Below are positions 45,080 through 56,561 of a DNA stretch of 64,000 nt, in pieces. The translations under genes and the position numbers were made by a program. The first letter of the stretch is position 1; every line of letters begins with the position of its first letter. Origin of the DNA: Cocos nucifera (lineage: Eukaryota; Streptophyta; Magnoliopsida; Arecales; Arecaceae); assembly GCA_006176705.1 (NCBI GenBank), contig QRFJ01001016.1, positions 129,001 to 193,000 of the forward strand, read 5' to 3'. The notes under the pieces were generated by a model, which searched no databases, had not been told where the DNA came from, and was given only the letters and a program-made list of their open reading frames with translations.

Positions 45080-48000
45080 ATGGAGGACGGACATGCGAGT
45101 GGGTTTAACAGGCGCGCGGCCGGGACGCTAGGCCGGCACCTGGCCCGGCGCCTCGTCCAGATCGGCGTCCAGGACGTGTTCTCGGTGCCGGGCGACTTCA
45201 ATCTGACCCTCCTCGACCACCTGATCGCCGAGCCGGAGCTCAATCTGGTGGGGTGCTGCAACGAGCTCAATGCCGGCTACGCCGCCGACGGCTACGCCCG
45301 GGCACGCGGCGTGGGCGCCTGCGTCGTGACCTTCAGCGTGGGCGGGCTCAGTGTCATCAACGCCATCGCCGGCTCCTACAGCGAGAACCTCCCCATCATT
45401 TGTATAGTCGGCGGTCCCAATTCCAACGACTATGGCACCAATCGCATCCTCCACCACACCATCGGCCTTCCCGATTTCACTCAGGAGCTCCGCTGCTTCC
45501 AGACCGTCACTTGCTTCCAGGTCTCTTTCTCTCTTAGATTTCCTCTCCTGTAATACGATATCGAGTGCCGACTTTGTTTATCTGGTTATGTAGGCAGTGG
45601 TGAATAATTTGGATGATGCACATGAGCTGATCGATACGGCGATCTCAACGGCGCTCAAGGAGTGCAAACCTGTTTACATCAGCGTCAGCTGCAACTTGCC
45701 GGGCATTCCGCATCCGACTTTTGCTTCGGAGCCGGTGCCGTTTTTTCTTGCTCCTAAGTATGGTTTCTTGCTATCTTTCTTGTTTCCGGTTTTGGAACCT
45801 TGCTTGGTTACTTTGATTTGGAACTTTTATGATTATGTTCGATGATTTGGGGTTGGAGTTTGGTAGGATAGGTGGTAAAGGCTTTCCATTATTGTCCGAC
45901 AGTAGTCCCTCTTGCTAGCGTTTTGGGCTGGTCGCACTAGGGAAAATTCTGGTCTGTTTTTTTTTTTTGGCCCAATTTCTATTGCGTTTTGATCCTTTAG
46001 ATTTCCTGCTTGTTCTGAAACTTTCTATTGCGTTTTGATACTTCAGATTTCCTGCTTGTTCTGAACAAGCTTCAGATCGTAGTAGATTACGGAGTTTGGT
46101 GACTGAAAAAGCTAGTTATGAATGCCAGTTGACGCATTCTTAAAGTATGATTTGTCATATGTTTTATTAATCTTATGGAATGAGACATGAAAAAAATTCT
46201 ATGAGAAGATATTGATATTTGGACTCGCTTTAAAGAACTAGAAAATGCACTTTTCCATATCATCATTTCACTTTAGTTATTGACAAGGATGATGTGCTTA
46301 CTGAGTAGATGCCGTGGGCATGAAGCAGTAGTAATTGTGCAGCCAACTGTTCTAATAAATTTATCTCTGTCATGGACCAAACAACTCATCTCAAATCCTA
46401 GGTTTATATTTATGTTTGCACTGTGGATTATTTAAAATTTGATAATTTCTTTGGAGGAAATGATGCTTATCGTTTTTGTTTGTTTCTTCTAATAAAGTAG
46501 TGCAACAAAGCTATTTTTTCATTTTGAGTTACCTCATACTTATCTGAAATCCATAATCATATGAAAAGATGTTCTTTAGTTGGTTAAAATTTTCAGGACA
46601 TTTTTTTTGCGCAAATTGTTATATTAATGAATTTTCCTGTAAGGACCAACAGATTTATTTGCATCATATGCAGGGTTAGCAACCAAATGGGACTAGAAGC
46701 TGCGGTAGAGGCAACAGCAGAATTTCTGAACAAGGCTGTGAAGCCAGTGTTGGTTGCGGGGCCCAAACTGAGGGTAGCCAGGGCTCAGCAAGCATTTGTA
46801 GAACTAGCCAATGTATGTGGATACCCAATAGCTATTATGCCATCTGGCAAGGGGCTAGTACCAGAACACCACCCCCATTTCATAGGGACCTACTGGGGTG
46901 CAATCAGCACCAATTTCTGTGGCGAGATTGTGGAGTCAGCTGATGCATATGTTTTTGCTGGCCCAATCTTTAATGACTACAGCTCTGTGGGTTATTCTTT
47001 GCTAATCAAGAAAGAGAAGGCAGTGATTGTACAGCCCAATCGAGTGACTGTTGGTAATGGGCCTTCTTTTGGTTGGGTTTTCATGGCCGACTTCCTAACT
47101 GCACTTACACAGAAGCTCAGGAAGAACACCACAGCCTTGGAGAATTATCAGCGGATCTTTGTACCACCCTGCATTCCTCTCAAACGTGAGAACAATGAGC
47201 CTTTGAGAGTCAACATCCTTTTTAAGCACATCCAGGCAAGCCTTTATGAATTTTATTATTAGTTGCTTTGTTAATTAATTCTGTTCTCATAGGATCAGAA
47301 TCATGCCTTTATTTCTTTGTTTCAGACTTCCAGTTATTATTTTGATTGAAAATTTGACTAAGATTTCAATTTAATGGCACTGTGGTCTTGTATATTGAGT
47401 CTATATATATGGGTTCAACAGTGAGCCTCAGTTTATACAAAAAAACTCAAGAGATTGAAAGTGTTTTGATTATTCCATTTTGACTTTTAATCTTCTCTAT
47501 CTTCCTCACTCTTTGAGCAGAATATGCTGAGTGGAGACACAGCAGTTATTTCAGAGACTGGTGACTCTTGGTTCAATTGTCAGAAGCTCCGGTTGCCAGA
47601 GAATTGCGGGTAAGTCATTTATTTGGAATTTTATGCCAAATTATTGCTTATGGTTCAACTGGCCTTTGCCCTAATTTCATAAGATTACACAGATATGAGT
47701 TCCAGATGCAGTATGGGTCTATTGGATGGGCGGTTGGTGCCACTCTTGGATATGCACAAGCTGCCAAGGATAAACGTGTAATTGCTTGCATAGGTGATGG
47801 AAGTTTCCAGGTATATTTAATGAATTAATACTCCATTATGTTTATTGTAGAAGGTAATTTCTTAATTTAAAATTTGATTGGTGCGAGCTATTGTTTTTCC
47901 ATGTACAATGTTTGTTTAGAATAAACAGAATCAGCATTGCAATCTTTCATTCCTTGCAGCGTGTAAGAGACCTATGGTCTTTGCAAAGTCGGATCTTACA

Positions 48001-48819
48001 AACTGCAGTATAAAGTTTCTTAGTTGCACAAAGAAGTAAAAAAAAAAAAGGAAAAGATGCATGAAAAACAGAACACATCCATTGATACGGTTTATTTGAT
48101 CGTAACAATAGAATCAGGCAATCAGCTTTGTTTTCTTTTACACTATTTAAGAGACCATGTCTTTAATAAATGGGCTGTTACCTGCGGCAGTATAGAGTTT
48201 CTTAGCTGCCCAAAAGAAAAATGAAAAAAAGAACAAAATTCAAGGCACCTGTTGTTGCACGTTCGGAAAAAAAGAACAACATGGAAATAGTTTCTTAGCT
48301 TTTATATCATGGCTCAACAATTCTTTCTTCTTCCTTTAGGTGACGGCACAGGATATTTCTACAATGATCCGCTGTGGGCAGCGAAGCATTATATTTCTCA
48401 TCAATAATGGTGGCTACTCCATTGAAGTAGAGATCCATGATGGTCCTTACAATGTGATCAAGAACTGGAACTATACTGGATTGGTTGATGCCATTAACAA
48501 TGGACAAGGCGGATGTTGGACTTCCAAGGTGAGTCTGTGAAGCCAATCCTGTTTGATGATGGCTGAAATTACTCAATTTTTCGATGAAATCCTATGACGG
48601 CATTGAGCAGTTTGTTTACGTAGCAAATTCTGTATCGAACTACTATAGGTGCGCACAGAGGAAGAATTGCTAGATGCCATTTCAAAGGCAACTGGAGAGC
48701 AAAAGGATAGCTTGTGCTTTATTGAGGTCATAGTGCATAAAGATGATACAAGCAAGGAGCTCCTGGAGTGGGGATCTAGAGTCTCAGCAGCCAATAGTCG
48801 CCCTCCAAATCCCCAATAG
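45080..48819 (+). CDS. PDC: Pyruvate decarboxylase
   Basis: Seven exons (45080-45520, 45594-45757, 46674-47235, 47521-47609, 47693-47810, 48340-48528, 48649-48819) give 577 residues; plant PDCs are about 590-610, the N-terminus being variable. The enzyme decarboxylates pyruvate to acetaldehyde in the cytosol with thiamin diphosphate and Mg2+, the first step of ethanol fermentation. Visible key residues are the cofactor-activating Glu62 (CCNELNAGYAADGYAR), His125-His126 (ILHHTIG), the ThDP motif GDGSFQ (453-458) through INN (480-481), and Glu487 in GGYSIEVEIHDGPYN. All are intact, so the gene looks functional. The start has A at -3 and G at +4. Intron 3 (47236-47520) has a GC donor (CCAG|GCAAGC). 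Intron 2 contains a 46-bp direct duplication. A promoter triplication lies upstream, and gypsy element C begins 352 bases after the stop. Confidence 0.95.
45976..46070 (+). repeat. 46-bp direct duplication in PDC intron 2
   Basis: TTTCTATTGCGTTTTGAT, then TTTCCTGCTTGTTCTGAA, occurs twice in tandem with two substitutions between copies. It is intronic with no visible effect on splice sites. Confidence 0.8.
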
Positions 48820-49170
48820 CTTGATGAATTCATGACAGAAAATCTGGTATTATGTAATTGCTCGTAGGGCTAATAATGTTGTATCAGAGCTTATTCAGTA
48901 GGATGGAAAATGCTGCATGACGATTTAGTAGCTGTGTTCGCTGCTACTGCAACTTAGAAAATCAGTTTGTGCATTTGCCTGGTAATAAGATAAGCTTTAG
49001 CAATAATTCTGTAGGCGGGCGTTTCTGTTGCTTTAGTGCAAACTGCTGTGTTAATTGCCCCATGTCCGGTACCAATAGTACGCCTTTGCAATTTGATCTC
49101 TTGCTAACAAACTATAAATACACTAAATAGAAGCTGGCAAATCATCAGCTGATGGTTCCTATTTGCTTAT
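48820..49170. other. PDC 3' UTR and downstream spacer
   Basis: Presumed 3' UTR with AATAAG at 48984 and AATAATT near 49002 as possible near-upstream polyadenylation elements. No gene is present before the element C LTR. Confidence 0.4.
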
Positions 49171-49853
49171 TATCATGGAATGGGGCTGGTGCGGCTTTGA
49201 CCTATTTAGGGTTGACCGTCGACCTACCTCAATAGATCGTCTGAGCAGAACGATGCGACATTTCGTCCGCGATTTGCTGTAGATCGGTCTAAGCCGACCT
49301 ACAATTTCGGCCGATCTATTAAAGATCGCTTTCTAGTAAAATGATGTAGGCCTTTATACCTCATTCTCATCGGGTTCAGATTGGTCGTCGAGCTACATGA
49401 ATAGGATGACTTATCATAGTTCATCAATGGTCGATCTATAATTGTTTTTGCTGAAACTGCATTCTCTCCGAATCGAAAAATTCGAATAAAGAGAATTTTT
49501 TGCAATCCCATCTTTCAAGAAGGGAAGAAATCTTTCGAATCAATCTCGGACGATAAACTCAGAAAGCCATTAGAGTCCGAAATGGATACGACTCTAATTC
49601 CTCTCCTATAAATAAAGGAGCTCCATGATCCTTTAGGTATGCCACTCAATTCGACACTTTCTCTCCTCATTATTCTCCAATCTTCTAACTTGAGTGTCGG
49701 AGGGTCTTTATCGGAGAACACTTCGGTGGAGACTTTATTGTAGGTGAACAGGCGAAGCTCCGATGAAAGTTTATCTTCGACCTCATATTCCTCGATAGCT
49801 GAGCTCCTCTATCCTCGTTGGCCGACCTCGAGTCAGAAGATCCAGGAGCAACA
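49171..49853 (+). repeat. Element C 5' LTR
   Basis: 683 bases, starts TATCATGGAATGG, ends CAGGAGCAACA. A TATA box TATAAATA at 49607-49614 precedes a pyrimidine-rich start region. Two GATCG/GACC-rich inverted words (GATCGGTCTAAGCCGACC) lie near 49282. Confidence 0.85.
49607..49614 (+). promoter_or_regulatory. LTR TATA box, element C
   Basis: TATAAATA in CTCTCCTATAAATAAAGGAG, conserved at 59430-59437 in the other LTR. It sits in the expected U3 position, about 250 bases before the LTR end. Confidence 0.6.
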
Positions 49854-49854
49854 G

Positions 49855-49872
49855 TTGGCGCCAGAGGAAGGA
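49855..49872 (+). other. Primer-binding site of element C
   Basis: TTGGCGCCAGAGGAAGGA starts two bases after the LTR, the usual position for the minus-strand primer. It matches the PBS of element B apart from a few transitions. Confidence 0.7.
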
Positions 49873-49928
49873 TCCTCGGTTGATTTTGAGGTCCAATTTT
49901 GAGGGAAGAAAGCACGTCATCGGATATC

Positions 49929-51389
49929 ATGAGAACTCGAAGGGGAACATCAAACGCGTCCCAGTGTTCTAATGGTCGGAGGATTTACAATGCTCAGCAG
50001 GTTAATGCATCTTCACCACCAATCTAGGAAAACCCACCAACAGCATGGGCAGTCTCATAGGAATAGTATGACACCTACTTCATCAGGTGCAAGCACTATC
50101 AGCTGCCGTAAGAGGAATACAACAGGCCAACGAGTGCCGTCCAGTCAAAGAAAATTTAGGTCTGGTTCGGAGAAGGTCGAAGGAACGACGCCCCCGAAGC
50201 CCAAGGAAGGAGACCAGTCATCATAGCCGATCTACCGATCCTTTCCATCGAAGATCTGAATGCTCGTCCATACCAATTTTCAGAAGAGGCTCCACCCCGG
50301 GCCATGAGACTCCTTAGCATCGAGTCACTTGCAAGGACGACATGGAGAAAAAACTCAAAAAGATGCAACAGCAGCTGGATGCATTGCAGAAGCCGAGACA
50401 ACAAGGAGAGGATTAGGGGTTCAATATCGATCCCCTGTTCACTTAGAATATTATGGATGAACCCTTACCACGTCAGTTCAAGATTCTTCAAACAGAGCTT
50501 TACGATGGAGCGGCCGATCTCGTAGATCATCTGGACAGCTTTTGAACTCTTATGCATCTACAAGGAGCTACCGACGTGATACTATGTTGAGCTTTTTCTT
50601 TAACTTTGAGAAAAGTAGCTCGATATTGGTACTCGAACCTGAAATCCGACTCCATAGATTTCTTCTACCAGTTGAACTGTCTGTTCGTTGCCCACTTCGT
50701 AAGCAGTCATCGGCAATGTCGTAACTCTGACTTCCTCGTGAGCATCAAACAATGGGAGAATGAGCTCCTTTGAGAGTATATCAATCGCTTCAATGTAGCC
50801 ATCTTGGAGGTTCGAAATTTAGATCCGTCGGTGGCCATGACGGTGTTCAAGGCCGGCCTCCTCCAAAATGATCTTTTACTCTCCCTCAACTTGGACTATC
50901 CAAAGGACTTCGCTGAGATGCTAGAACGAGCGGAGAAGTATGCCCAGGCCAAAGAGGCTTGGGACCAGCAAGGAAGTAGCTGAGATGGTAGGTCGGATCC
51001 GTCTCAAAAGTAAGAGAAGAAAAAAGACCATAGATGAGTGCAGCACCGTTGGAAGGAGCTACGGTTTCATCAATCGCACACCCCACCTCATAGTAGCCGA
51101 CCAACATCTCCAAAGTCGCAATGCTGATCTAGAACTTTACCTCGGAGATTCAATTACTATACCCCTCTCAACACACCCCGAGCTTAGATTTTGATGGAAA
51201 TCGAGCGACGAGAAGATATACCTCGACCCAAAAAAATGATAACTCCTGCTCGAGTAAAAATCCCAAGGAAGTATTGTCGATATTATCGTGACCACGGACA
51301 TGATATCGAGGAGTGCTAGTAGCTCAAAGAGGAAATAGAGGCATTAATTAGGCAAGGACGACTTTGGCACTATGTGGATGAACGATGAA
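49929..51389 (+). pseudogene. Decayed Gag of element C
   Basis: Joined frames give Gag features parallel to element A: QFKILQTELYDGAADLVDHL (about 50480), then VARYWYSNLKS, FVAHFVSSHR, INRFNVAILEVRNLDPSVAM, DFAEMLERAEKYAQAKEA (about 50910-50960), and the knuckle-like YCRYYRDHGHDIEEC (about 51275-51320). At least eight in-frame stops and several frameshifts interrupt it, many of them TGA/TAG at former CGA/TGG/CAG codons. Confidence 0.8.
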
Positions 51390-51559
51390 TCTCAGTAAAT
51401 CTGGGTCGTGACCAACCTCGGCAAGATGAACCGCGCGAAGAACAGCCAGCTGCGGGAGAGATCAAAGTAATTGCTGGAGAAAACCTTGGTGGAAACATTT
51501 TGGATCGGGACCGACTAAGAGAAGGATCAAGGAAGAGAAAAATAGATAATGAAATTACT

Positions 51560-52008
51560 TTCATCGATGAAGATCTAAAAAAATAAGTTAGCCACATGAT
51601 GATCCTATAGTCGTTTCTTTGAATATTGCTAATTATGATGTACATCGGATCCTAATTGATAATGAAAGTTCGATGGATGTTCTGTTTTATGATGCCTTTG
51701 TTCGGATGAACTTAAACCTTGAACTACTGATGAAGAGGAATATACCTCTAGTCGAATTTTCTGGCGCTATGGTTCCAATGGAAGGGACTATCTCACTAAC
51801 GATAAAAATTGGACGAGCTCCAAGGCAGATGGTTGTCGATATAACTTATTTCATTATGAATAGCCCCTCTGCCTATAATGTCATCTTAGGTCGGCCAAGC
51901 CTAAATACCCTCCAGATCATAGTGTCGATCTATCATCTGAAGGTCAAATTCATGACTCCATATAAAATCGGCGAGCTTAGGGAAAATCAGTCGGTCGCAA
52001 GGGAATGA
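51560..52008 (+). pseudogene. Retroviral-type aspartic protease region, element C
   Basis: An open stretch (51619-52008) carries IANYDVHRILIDNESSMDVL, where the protease active-site D(T/S)G is read as DNE, so the catalytic loop is altered. The later SAYNVILGRPSLNTLQ is the typical ILGRP flap-end motif of gypsy proteases. It would have processed Gag-Pol; with DNE in place of DNG it is probably inactive. Confidence 0.8.
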
Positions 52009-52199
52009 TATATGGCTACTTTGCATGAAGTGGTGGCTAAAGAGCAACCCATGAATGAGTTAGACGTTCGGGATGAACAAACTAAACAAAGAGGCTTTCC
52101 GACAGAAGAACTGATCTCTGTACCGATCAAGGACGATTCGAACAAGATTGTGAAGGTCGGATCAAGCTTATGTGAAGAGGATCAATAGTACCTCATCAC

Positions 52200-53440
52200 G
52201 TTTCTATGAGATAATGCAGACATATTTGCTTGGTCAACTTCAGATATGTCCAGCATCGATCCGTAGGTCATGGTACACCGACTCGATGTGGATCTGAATC
52301 ATTGTCCGATCAGGTAGAAAAAGCGGAGCTTTGCCCCTGAATGCTAGAGGGCGATACAAGAAGAAGTGGATAAGCTCTTGAAGGCCAATTTCGTTCGAGA
52401 AGTTTATTATCCAAAGTAGTTGGCTAACGTCATCCTCGTCAAGAAGGCCAGTGGAAAATGACGCACGTGTGTTGATTATGTGGATCTCAATGGAGCATGC
52501 CCAAAGAATAGCTATCCTCTACCGTACATAGACCAACTGATGGATGCGATCTCGGGACATCAGCTCCTATCATTCATGGATGTTTTTTTGGGATACAACC
52601 AGATCCGAATGACGTCCGAGGACGAAGAAAAAACTTCTTTCATAACTAACCAAGATCTTTTTTGATACAGGGTTATGCCGTTTGGCTTGAAAAATGCTGG
52701 AGCGACCTATCAAAGACTTGTGAACAAGCTTTTCAAGAAGCAAAGTGAAAAAAATATGAAAGTGTATGTGGATGACATGCTCGTCAAAAGTAGGACTGTC
52801 GAATATCATATCATCGACTTAGAAGAAGCCTTATCTATACTGCAGCACTTTTAGATTAAGCTCAACTCGGACAAATGCGCCTTCGGTGTCACTTCTAAAA
52901 AATTTCTTGGGTTCACGGTATTATAACGTAGGATTGAGGCCAATTGATTCAAGCTCTTCAAGAGATGAAGCCTCCGAAGACAATCAAGAAAGTGCAGCGA
53001 CTTACAGAAAGGATCACAACCTTAAATAGATTCCTATCAAGATCGATGAAAAGGAGCCTTCCATTTTTTAAAGCTCTTAAGCAACCGAAAGACTTTTAAT
53101 GGACCGATGAATGCCAGACAGCCTTCGATGAGCTAAAGAAATATCTCGGCTCTCCTTCTCTTTTAAGTAAGCCAAAGCTCGAGGAGGTATTGTACTTGTA
53201 TTTAGTTGTTTCTTCTTCGGCAATTAGCTCTGTTCTGGTCCGACAGAAAGTCAAGGTATAGAAGTCGATCTATTATATGAGCCGAGTACTTCATGATGCT
53301 GAGACCAGATATACGAGATTGAAAAAAATCGTCTATACTCTCTTAATATCTGCAAAAAAATTATGCCCATATTTTCAAGTACACACCATCGCAGTCCTTA
53401 CAGACCAACCCATTAGATTGGTATTGTATCGACCAGACAC
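52200..53440 (+). pseudogene. Reverse transcriptase and RNase H region, element C
   Basis: Several open segments separated by stops encode canonical gypsy RT blocks: DVDLNHCPIR, then CVDYVDLNGACPKNSYPLP (about 52473-52525), SFMDVFLGYNQIRM (about 52573), VMPFGLKNAGATYQRLVN (about 52670-52725), and the catalytic KVYVDDMLVKS (about 52761), where YVDD is intact. Further on, FLGFTV and TDQPIRLVL-like blocks belong to the first RNase H region. Multiple TAG/TGA codons show that it cannot encode a working enzyme. Confidence 0.85.
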
Positions 53441-53450
53441 CTCGGGATGA

Positions 53451-54061
53451 TTGGCTAAATGGGCTATCGAGCTAGGTGAATTCGACATCAAATATTTACC
53501 GAGACCGTCCATTAAAGCTCAGGCATTGGTGGACTTCATCCTAGAATATACAATTCTGGATGAGGAATCTAGTCACATTGAAGCCCCTTCAACTGATGAA
53601 TGTTGGATCCTACATGTTGATGGATCTTCGAATGCCGTAGGCTCTGGAGTCGGATTGATCTTAACCAGCCCGAAGAAAGTAGTAGCGGAATATGCCCTAC
53701 GCTTCGACTTTCCGACTTTCAATAATGAAGCCGAGTATGAGGCATTGGTAGCGGGACTCAGAATAGCTAAAGAAATGGGAGTTTGGCATCTCAGAGTCCA
53801 TAGTGATTCACAGTTAGTGGTTGGTCAGATTTAGGGAGAATATGAAGCTCGAGAGCCGAATATGGTTAAGTATCTACAAAAGGTCAGAAACTTAGCTTCT
53901 AACTTTTTAGCAATGGATGTTCGACAGATATCAAGGGTGGAAAATGTACGAGCTGATCTTCTTTCTAAGCTAGCAACTCATGGGACGACTGACCTAAAAA
54001 GAAGCTCATATATAGAAGTCCTAGAGAAGCCGAGTATTAAGGAGACCTTGGGAAGTTCATG
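53451..54061 (+). pseudogene. Second RNase H domain, element C
   Basis: ILHVDGSSNAVGSGVGLIL, NNEAEYEALVAGLRIAKEMG and VHSDSQLVVGQI contain the D, E and D residues of a complete RNase H domain. Its separation from RT by a connector, and the presence of a degenerate first RNase H upstream, match the dual RNase H arrangement of the Tat lineage. A single TAG at 53832-53834 splits it from the linker ending at 54061. Confidence 0.8.
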
Positions 54062-55100
54062 AAGGAATCTATGGTAATCATCTGGAGGGCAAGGCTCTGT
54101 CCCACAAAATATTATGGTAGGAATATTTTTGGCCATCCATGCAAAGAGATGCGGTCGATCTAGTAAGCAAGTGTGATCAATGCTAAAAGACCTCAAACAT
54201 TCAGCGTCGATCATCGACTCCATTGGTCCCGATCACAACCCCTTGGCCCTTTGCTCAATGGGGAATGGATATTATCGGATCATTTTCTATCGCCGTGCCA
54301 TAAAAAAAGTTTTTGATTATTGCGATCGACTATTTTACTAAATGGATAGAAGCAAAGGCAGTAGCTATGATTACCGAAGTTAGAGTTCAGAATTTTATCT
54401 GGAAGTCTATTATATATCATTCGATTTATCCCGTGCCATCATAACCGATAATGGACGATAATTTAATAACCCAAGATTTACAGGATTCTGTAATGACTAT
54501 GTGATTTTTCATAGATTGATGTCAGTAGGTCATCCACAAACTAATGATGAGGTCGAGGTGACAAACATGATATTATTATAGGGGTTGAAAGCTCGCATAA
54601 GCCAGACAAAAGGATCATGGGTTGAAGAGTTGTACAACGTCCTTTGGGCATATCGCATGATGCAATGTGTCCCAACTGGAGAGATACCTTTCATATTGGC
54701 CTTCGGTATAGAAGCTGGGATACCCCTAGAGATGAGATTACCCATGCTTCGAGTGGAAGAGTTTGATGAAGATAGCAATTTCTTCAGGATGAGAGCAAAC
54801 CTAGATCTGCTGGAAGAAATTCGAGAATGAGCTCGAGTTTGAATGATCAACTATCAACAGAAAGTTGTCCGGTACTACAATGCTCGAGTAAAGAGCAAAT
54901 CTTTTCTGACAGGATAATTAGTTCTTCGTTAAGCCAAGATTTCTCGTCCATCCAAATGGTCAAAATTATCGTCGAAGTGGGAAGGTCCTTATCGCGTGGC
55001 TGAAGTAGTTTGGCCTGGAACTTACCATCTCTGTCGATTGGATGAAACTCTGATCTTAAGGACCTGAAACATCGATAATCTTCGAAGATATTATCCTTAG
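54062..55100 (+). pseudogene. Integrase region, element C
   Basis: PWPFAQWGMDIIGSF (about 54247) and LIIAIDYFTKWIEAKAVA (about 54310-54365) give the first two acidic positions of the DDE core. Near 54585-54835 the open segment SWVEELYNVLWAYRM precedes the glutamate-bearing region. KWEGPYRVAEVVWPGTYHL (about 54975) is the typical C-terminal GPY/F-like module. Many stops and frameshifts are present. Confidence 0.8.
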
Positions 55101-55162
55101 AATGTAATTTCTATTTTGAATTTTTCTTCGATAATAGATAGTAACTTCTCATAGTTTTTATC

Positions 55163-56290
55163 TTCACCAATGCGCGCTGCTCGACCACGGACGAGGAGTG
55201 GAATGCGTCTCCATCAAATTTCGTCAATGTGCGCTCCTCGACCACGGTCGAAGAGTGGAACGTATCTCCATCAGATTTCATCAACGCGCACTCCTCGACC
55301 ATGATCGAGGGACGGAACGTGCCTCCATCGAATTCCATCAACGTGCGCTCCTTGGCCACGATCGAGGAGCGGAATGCATCTCCATCAGATTTTGCCAATG
55401 CATGGCCGAAGAGCGGAATGTGCCTCCATCGAATTTTGCCAACGCGTACTCCTCAACCGCGGTCAAGGAGCGGAATGCGCCTCCATTGGATTTCATCAAT
55501 GCATGCTCTTCGACCACGACCGAAGAGCGAAACGCGCCTCCATCAGATTTTGTCAATGCACGCTCCTCGATATCAGATTTTGCCAACGTGCGCTCCTCGA
55601 CCACGATCGAGGAGCGGAGCACACCTCCATCAGATTTTACCAATGCGTGCTCTTCAACCGCGGCCAAAGGACGGAACGCGTCTCCATCAAATTTCACCAA
55701 CACGCGCTCCTCGGCCATAACTGAGGAGCGGAATACGTCTCCATCGGATTTCATCAATGCTCGCTCCTCGACCATGGTCGAGGAGCAGAATGCGTTTCCA
55801 TCGAATTTTGCCAATGCACGCTCCTCGGCCCTCCTCGACCGCGATCGAGGGGTGGAATGCACCTCCATCGAATTTTGCTAACATGCGCTCCTCGATCACG
55901 ATCGAGGAGCGGAATGCATCTCCATCGAATTTTGCCAACGTGCGCTCCTCGACCGCGATCGAGGGACAGAATGCATTTTCATCGAATTTTGATAATGCGC
56001 GCTCCTTGGCCACGATTGAGGAGCAAAATGCGTCCCCATCGAACTTCGCCAACATGCACTCCTCAGCCACGGTCGAGGATCTGAATGCGTCTTCGTCGGA
56101 TTTCGCCAACACACGCTCTTTGGCCACGATCGAGGGATAGAATGCATCTCTATCGAATTTCACTAATATGCGCTTCTTGGCCACAATCGAGGAGCGGTAC
56201 GCATCTCCAATACAAATCGTCAACATGCGGTCCTCGACCATGGTTGAGGATCGAAACCCGTCCCATAAAATTCATCAAAACATGCCTTTT
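55163..56290 (+). repeat. 57-bp palindromic tandem array of element C
   Basis: About 19 units of 57 bases, each with CTCCTCGA - six bases - TCGAGGAG (an 8-bp stem), followed by CGGAATGCGTCTCCATC, then GAATTTTGCCAACG. Shorter units occur at 55395 and 55570, and a local extension at 55815. As 57 is divisible by three, all forward frames stay open for long stretches; these are not genes. The array sits between integrase and the antisense gene. Confidence 0.9.
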
Positions 56291-56561
56291 GACTATGGCC
56301 GAGGATCATAATGTGCCGGTATGAATCATTTGCCATAACTTCTTAGTCACACCGCCTAAGATCTATGCTGATCTGCATCTCGAAGAAAAAAATTTGATGA
56401 AGAACATGCGAACTCAACAACTTAGCAAAAGAAGACTTTGTATTAAAGTTGAGTATTTATAAGTGATGGTCGGCCCATACAAAGATACCTCAGCAAAAAT
56501 CGAGGACAAACAAAAAAGGCCAACCTAAAAAAGATCGGACTTGTTCGATCAAAATGGTACA

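Noticed and set aside
55198..56241. Long overlapping frames on both strands in the 57-bp array
   Set aside because: The unit length is a multiple of three, so frames stay open by periodicity; no domain is seen.
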